Source: Pedobacter suwonensis
Lineage (GTDB): Bacteria; Bacteroidota; Bacteroidia; Sphingobacteriales; Sphingobacteriaceae
Assembly (NCBI RefSeq): GCF_900111825.1
Contig: NZ_FOJM01000001.1
Location: forward strand, 514,989-578,988
Length of the DNA stretch: 64,000 nt
Reading direction: 5' to 3'
Shown here: positions 60,663 to 64,000 of the stretch, in pieces
How positions within the stretch are numbered: the first letter of the stretch is position 1
Layout of the letters: each line of letters opens with the position of its first letter
Notes under the pieces: model-generated
Seen by the model: the letters and a program-made list of their open reading frames with translations, nothing else
The model's database searches: none
Told to the model about the DNA's origin: nothing
Made by a program: the position numbers and the translations under genes

Positions 60663-61046
60663 TCACACTGGATCATGCTCCCCTGCCGCAATCGTTTTGC
60701 CGGTTTTAAAGTCATATCCAAATGCATCATAACGCTCATTACCTTCGCCTTTTGGATGATCACCGTACTCATTGGGACCATAATCGCCGGGCAAAAAAAA
60801 CATCATCAGCATGTAAAAAGGTACCAATTGCCACCAGCCTGATTTACCTAAGTCATGGCAGCGTTTCGCACCCTGCGACATCAACAAATAGATTGGCAAT
60901 AATTTTGTAAATTCAATCCAGCTGCCAACTGACTTATTATTCTCCACAATCAGCACAAAAAAATGAACAATAAAATAAAAGATGTGGGTTAAGGCAAATT
61001 CCGTGCGGCGGATTCTGCCATAAAAAGAAAAGGGATCTTTGAACAT
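60663..61046 (-). CDS. DUF805 inner-membrane protein
   Basis: This 127-residue protein matches DUF805. The start DPFSFYGRIRRTEFALTHIFYFI carries the F-x-G-R-x-R-R-x-E-F/Y-W/A signature, with hydrophobic helices after it. RCHDLGKSGWWQLVPFYMLMMFFLPGDYGPNEYG is the conserved C-terminal motif (RLHDxxxSGWWxL; DxGPNxYG). Function of the family is unknown. It may share a transcript with the LolA-like gene downstream. Confidence 0.93.
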   Translation of the reverse strand: MFKDPFSFYGRIRRTEFALTHIFYFIVHFFVLIVENNKSVGSWIEFTKLLPIYLLMSQGAKRCHDLGKSGWWQLVPFYMLMMFFLPGDYGPNEYGDHPKGEGNERYDAFGYDFKTGKTIAAGEHDPV

Positions 61047-61321
61047 TAGAGAGGCGTTATTTCGTTACGAGTTTAAATTTGAATAAAAATACTGATTTTT
61101 ATAAGAGATGGCAAACATTTATTTCTCAGAAATCAGATAAAATAACCGGTTTATCATTAACGGTCACCAAAAATTCAATAACGGCTGCAAAAGGCCAATA
61201 AATGATGGCCAGCCGCTAACACCGCAAATGAAAGTAAAAAATGCCTTGCCGGCTACAACGCTGAGCACAAAGCCAAAACCATTATGCCCATCAGTTTGTA
61301 CTAGCTATAAGTGATAAATAT

Positions 61322-62566
61322 ATGTCAGCACGTTCAGATAAAATAAAAGCATTCAACAAAAACCGATTGCCCTCAATCACCAGGCTTAAATACAGCGCAA
61401 TGCTCGAAAATGCATTCAGGTTCTACCGCGGTACGTGCCATCTTTTCTACGAAAGGATTGCTGAACTAAAAGCAATGCCCAAATCGCCGGTTGGCTGGAT
61501 CAGCGGCGACCTGCACCTGGAAAATTTTGGCAGTTATAAAGGGGATAACAAACTGGTATACTTTGATCTCAACGATTTCGATGAAGCGGTAAAGGCACCG
61601 GTACTATGGGAAGTAGTGCGTCTGGTGACCAGCATTTTTATTGCTTTCCAAACCCTGGAGATCGATGGGGAACAAGCCATGAATATGGCTGCACTATTCC
61701 TGAAAAGCTATGGTACCACCCTGATTGGTGGAAAAGCCATGGACCTGGATCCCAGAACATCCAAAGGCATTACCGGCGATTTTCTAAAACGTGCGGAACG
61801 GAGTTCTGCAGACGAGCTATTGCAGAAAAGGACATTAAAAAAAGGACGAAAACTGCTGCTGGATACCAGCGATGAGCGGCACTTTAAACTAAAAAAAGAA
61901 TTAAAAGCCGAATTAATCAACCACATGGAAAACTGGTTGTCGCACAACAACGATAGCCCATATAACTACCGGGTGAAAGATGTTGTTTACCGCCTTGCCG
62001 GAACAGGAAGCCTGGGACAAAAACGCTACCTCTTTCTGCTTAAAAGCATACGCAAAAAAGACCGCTATCTGCTCATTGATATGAAACAAGCCTACCCATC
62101 CTCTCTCTCCCCTTATCTGGACATTCCCCAACCCACATGGAAAAATGAGGCCCAGCGCATTGTTTCCGTGCAGAAACGCATGCAACATGTTTCGGCGTCA
62201 CTGCTTTCTACTGCAACGTTCAAAGGCGAAGACTACGTTGTTCAGGAATTACAGCCCGTAAAAGACACCCTGAAGTTTAAACTCATCAAAGAAGAATACC
62301 GTAAGCTTTACCAGGTAATTGATGATATGGGCATGCTTACCGCATCCTCGCAACTCAGGAGTTCGGGCATGGATGGTTCTGCCACAAAAGATGAGCTGAA
62401 AGCTTTTGCCATCAAGGCAGGGTGGCAGCAACAAATCCTTAATATTGCCACCGAACAGGCCGCCCTGGTATGTGCAGATTACGGCGCCTTTCAGCAGGAT
62501 TACAGAAACGGCGCCTATGAAAGGCAGCCAACGGTCAGGGCGAAAACTGAGCCGGCAATGGATTAA
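61322..62566 (+). CDS. DUF2252 family protein
   Basis: This 414-residue cytosolic protein resembles aminoglycoside-phosphotransferase-like kinases. SGDLHLENFGSYKGDNKLVYFDLNDFDEA (61-89) matches the GDxHxxNF catalytic loop and the metal-binding D-x-N-D-x-D/E of DUF2252. EVVRLVTSIFIAF follows, as does YRVKDVVYRLAGTGSLGQKRYLFL near 215. The C-terminus FAIKAGWQQQILNIATEQAALVCADYGAF is also family-like. The substrate is unknown. The gene is transcribed alone from a 275-base gap. Confidence 0.9.
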   Translation: MSARSDKIKAFNKNRLPSITRLKYSAMLENAFRFYRGTCHLFYERIAELKAMPKSPVGWISGDLHLENFGSYKGDNKLVYFDLNDFDEAVKAPVLWEVVRLVTSIFIAFQTLEIDGEQAMNMAALFLKSYGTTLIGGKAMDLDPRTSKGITGDFLKRAERSSADELLQKRTLKKGRKLLLDTSDERHFKLKKELKAELINHMENWLSHNNDSPYNYRVKDVVYRLAGTGSLGQKRYLFLLKSIRKKDRYLLIDMKQAYPSSLSPYLDIPQPTWKNEAQRIVSVQKRMQHVSASLLSTATFKGEDYVVQELQPVKDTLKFKLIKEEYRKLYQVIDDMGMLTASSQLRSSGMDGSATKDELKAFAIKAGWQQQILNIATEQAALVCADYGAFQQDYRNGAYERQPTVRAKTEPAMD

Positions 62567-62707
62567 AGCCTGTTTCCCCATGTACATTTTGATGCCCGTA
62601 ACTGTTTAGGGGCCATTTACAAACCAGGCCACACAAAAAGGACTGCTTAAAACAGGAATACAAGCCAAAGAACAGGCATTTTGAGTATCGTCCAAACCAA
62701 ATCGCAA

Positions 62708-62715
62708 TAAATTTG
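62708..62715 (+). promoter_or_regulatory. Promoter -7 element of small acidic gene
   Basis: TAAATTTG fits TAnnTTTG exactly, 45 bases before the ATG at 62760. A TTG at 62681-62683 lies 24 bases upstream, near the usual -33 spacing. Confidence 0.55.
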
Positions 62716-62759
62716 TCTTACAGTAGCGCCTGCACCAATGCAGACCAACAGTTACTAAT

Positions 62760-62999
62760 ATGGAAAACTTAACATTATCTGAAAATGCAAAAGGGTTTAT
62801 GGATTACGCTATAGACACCATAAATGCCATGGATGGTGCCCCGGAGCACAGTGCAGCACAAAAGGATGAGGTGATCACCAGGATCAGCACGCTTAAAAAT
62901 TTATTAGGTGAACTGGAAAAGTCTTATCTTGAAAATACGCCAACTGATACGGCTCCACCTGTGGATCCCGAATATATTGCAGCTGCCGGACACAGCTAA
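62760..62999 (+). CDS. Small acidic hypothetical protein
   Basis: This 79-residue soluble protein begins MENLTLSENAKGFMDYAID. It has one amphipathic helix region (RISTLKNLLGELEKSYLE) and an acidic, proline-rich tail (TPTDTAPPVDPEYIAAAGHS). No family is recognised. A matching promoter at 62708 and balanced composition support it as a real gene. It could be a small regulatory or stress protein. Confidence 0.6.
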   Translation: MENLTLSENAKGFMDYAIDTINAMDGAPEHSAAQKDEVITRISTLKNLLGELEKSYLENTPTDTAPPVDPEYIAAAGHS

Positions 63000-63181
63000 A
63001 CACATCATCAGCTTATCATCCTGGCAACAAAAGGCATTTGGCCAGGGTGAAAAAATGATGTCATTCGCGAAGCTTAAAGATTTTTTTTTATTCCGCTGAT
63101 AAAACCCGACAATTTTTTTTCACCAGGCACAATAAATAGCAAAAAATTACGCTTATATATCTGAGAGCGTTAATTTAGATT

Positions 63182-63217
63182 AAACGGGAAACTATCTTCG
63201 GATAGGTTCCCGTTTTT
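63182..63217. terminator. Intrinsic terminator with TTCG loop
   Basis: AAACGGGAA/TTCCCGTTT and CTATC/GATAG form a nearly continuous stem capped by a stable TTCG tetraloop, with TTTTT following on the plus strand. It separates the small acidic gene from the converging astacin gene. Confidence 0.9.
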
Positions 63218-63285
63218 CATTTCCCGGTTAATTAATGTCATGCGACATTTTAACATCGGTTTAAGCAATTGGCAAAAATCAGATA

Positions 63286-64000
63286 CTAAATCCCATAAAT
63301 AGTTTTTACCCAGCTGGCATCTTTGGTGGATGGTGATTTTGTACCACTCCATGAATTATCAATCCAGGTAGAACCGTCTAACCTGGTCGTGGTTGGAAGA
63401 CTGCTGTTTATTGCACCATATCCGTTGTATGATCCATAAAGCATAATAGAACTGATATCAAATGTTGTCCCTCCATAATTCATACCTGTAAGTTTATTAT
63501 AACCCGATTGAGCTGACGCACTTATATTGTCCCATTTTACTAAAATATAGGAGTCACGGTCTGCACGTAGCTGCTCGTGGTGTAACCCGATAGCATGCCC
63601 TAACTCATGAACAACAATACCTTTAGCTTCCGGATTGGAAAGATTCATCGTGGCACCGCTAACATAACCTACCGTACAATTATTTACACTGCCAGGCTGT
63701 ATAGTCAGGTAGTAGCCGGAATTTACGGCTTCAAATATAATCCCCGATTTTGCAGTCCAGTCGGCCATGGCGGTTAATATTGTATTGGTCTGCGCAGTGG
63801 TAAATCCGGCCGCAAACCGATAGGAAACTTTATGGTTTGGCCACTTGTATGCCCCGGCTGGTCCGTGTCCCTCAGTTGTCACTTCCGGCAGTTTTGTAGT
63901 GATTTGTTCATCCGGAATGACCATATCGCCGTTGAAGATATTTTTACCGTCAATTCGTTCATAACTGATCAACGATCCCAAATAATAGCCTTGCCTTATT
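63286..64000 (-). CDS. Astacin-type (M12A) zinc metalloprotease, N-terminus beyond window
   Basis: About 238 codons are visible and the frame is open to the right edge (…IRQGYYLGSLIS), so the true start and any signal peptide lie outside. The catalytic motif VVHELGHAIGLHHEQLRADRD contains HExxHxxGxxH with three zinc-binding histidines. The Met-turn is SIMLYGSYN, where astacins usually have SIMHY. GAYKWPNHKVSYRFA and YLTIQPG upstream are typical of the catalytic domain's first half. It is probably a secreted protease degrading environmental protein. The end at 63286 follows WVKTIYGI. Confidence 0.9.
   Translation of the reverse strand, partial: IRQGYYLGSLISYERIDGKNIFNGDMVIPDEQITTKLPEVTTEGHGPAGAYKWPNHKVSYRFAAGFTTAQTNTILTAMADWTAKSGIIFEAVNSGYYLTIQPGSVNNCTVGYVSGATMNLSNPEAKGIVVHELGHAIGLHHEQLRADRDSYILVKWDNISASAQSGYNKLTGMNYGGTTFDISSIMLYGSYNGYGAINSSLPTTTRLDGSTWIDNSWSGTKSPSTKDASWVKTIYGI

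Noticed and set aside
62908..63099. 63-residue plus-strand frame after the small acidic gene
   Set aside because: Overlaps that gene in another frame and has no promoter or start-site support.

Overview
The window comes from a Bacteroidota chromosome, most likely a Pedobacter-like member of the Sphingobacteriaceae. The evidence is three complete SusC/SusD outer-membrane import pairs, many short-lipobox lipoproteins (…C-K-K…), a FecI/FecR sigma/anti-sigma pair, TAnnTTTG promoters with few Shine-Dalgarno sites, and the short dispersed repeats typical of this group. No rRNA, tRNA, CRISPR array, transposase or prophage was seen.

1–16.8 kb is a polysaccharide utilisation locus on the minus strand. 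In transcription order it holds SusC, SusD, two DUF4959/DUF4998/DUF5000-type surface lipoproteins, a GH95 fucosidase/galactosidase, a clan GH-D alpha-galactosidase-like enzyme and a GH36 alpha-galactosidase cut by the left edge. Upstream on the same strand are a GntR regulator with a sugar-binding domain and a sodium:solute symporter. All the hydrolases remove terminal alpha-linked galactose or fucose; no backbone-cutting enzyme is visible.

17–24.9 kb holds a second SusC/SusD pair preceded by a canonical SAM-I (S-box) riboswitch and an intrinsic terminator, so this outer-membrane importer is apparently switched off by S-adenosylmethionine. A secreted TlpA-like thioredoxin gene is divergent from it. 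A 1.3-kb gene-free stretch follows, built from repeated modules (a hairpin, a short element and a 300-bp unit).

25.2–37.7 kb is a third system: sigma factor, FecR anti-sigma, an STN-containing SusC, SusD, a DUF4843 lipoprotein and a PKD-like lipoprotein, followed by a TlpA thioredoxin and a serine protease with a PDZ-interrupted, degenerate second protease module.

38.1–50.9 kb is a heme acquisition island. A minus-strand operon encodes two HmuY-like hemophores, two DUF5018 lipoproteins, an unrecognised lipoprotein, an S41 protease, a TonB receptor and a biliverdin-type heme oxygenase. It faces a plus-strand ABC importer (HmuT/U/V) and a PchR-type AraC regulator. The divergent intergenic region carries three 21-bp-phased direct repeats, a likely operator.

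51.8–64 kb is mixed: an orphan LytTR response regulator, a histone H1-like small protein, a membrane-anchored AraC regulator, a Crp/Fnr regulator, methionine aminopeptidase, an AI-2E family permease, MnmE, small membrane proteins, a LolA-like periplasmic protein, a DUF2252 protein and, at the right edge, a partial astacin metalloprotease.
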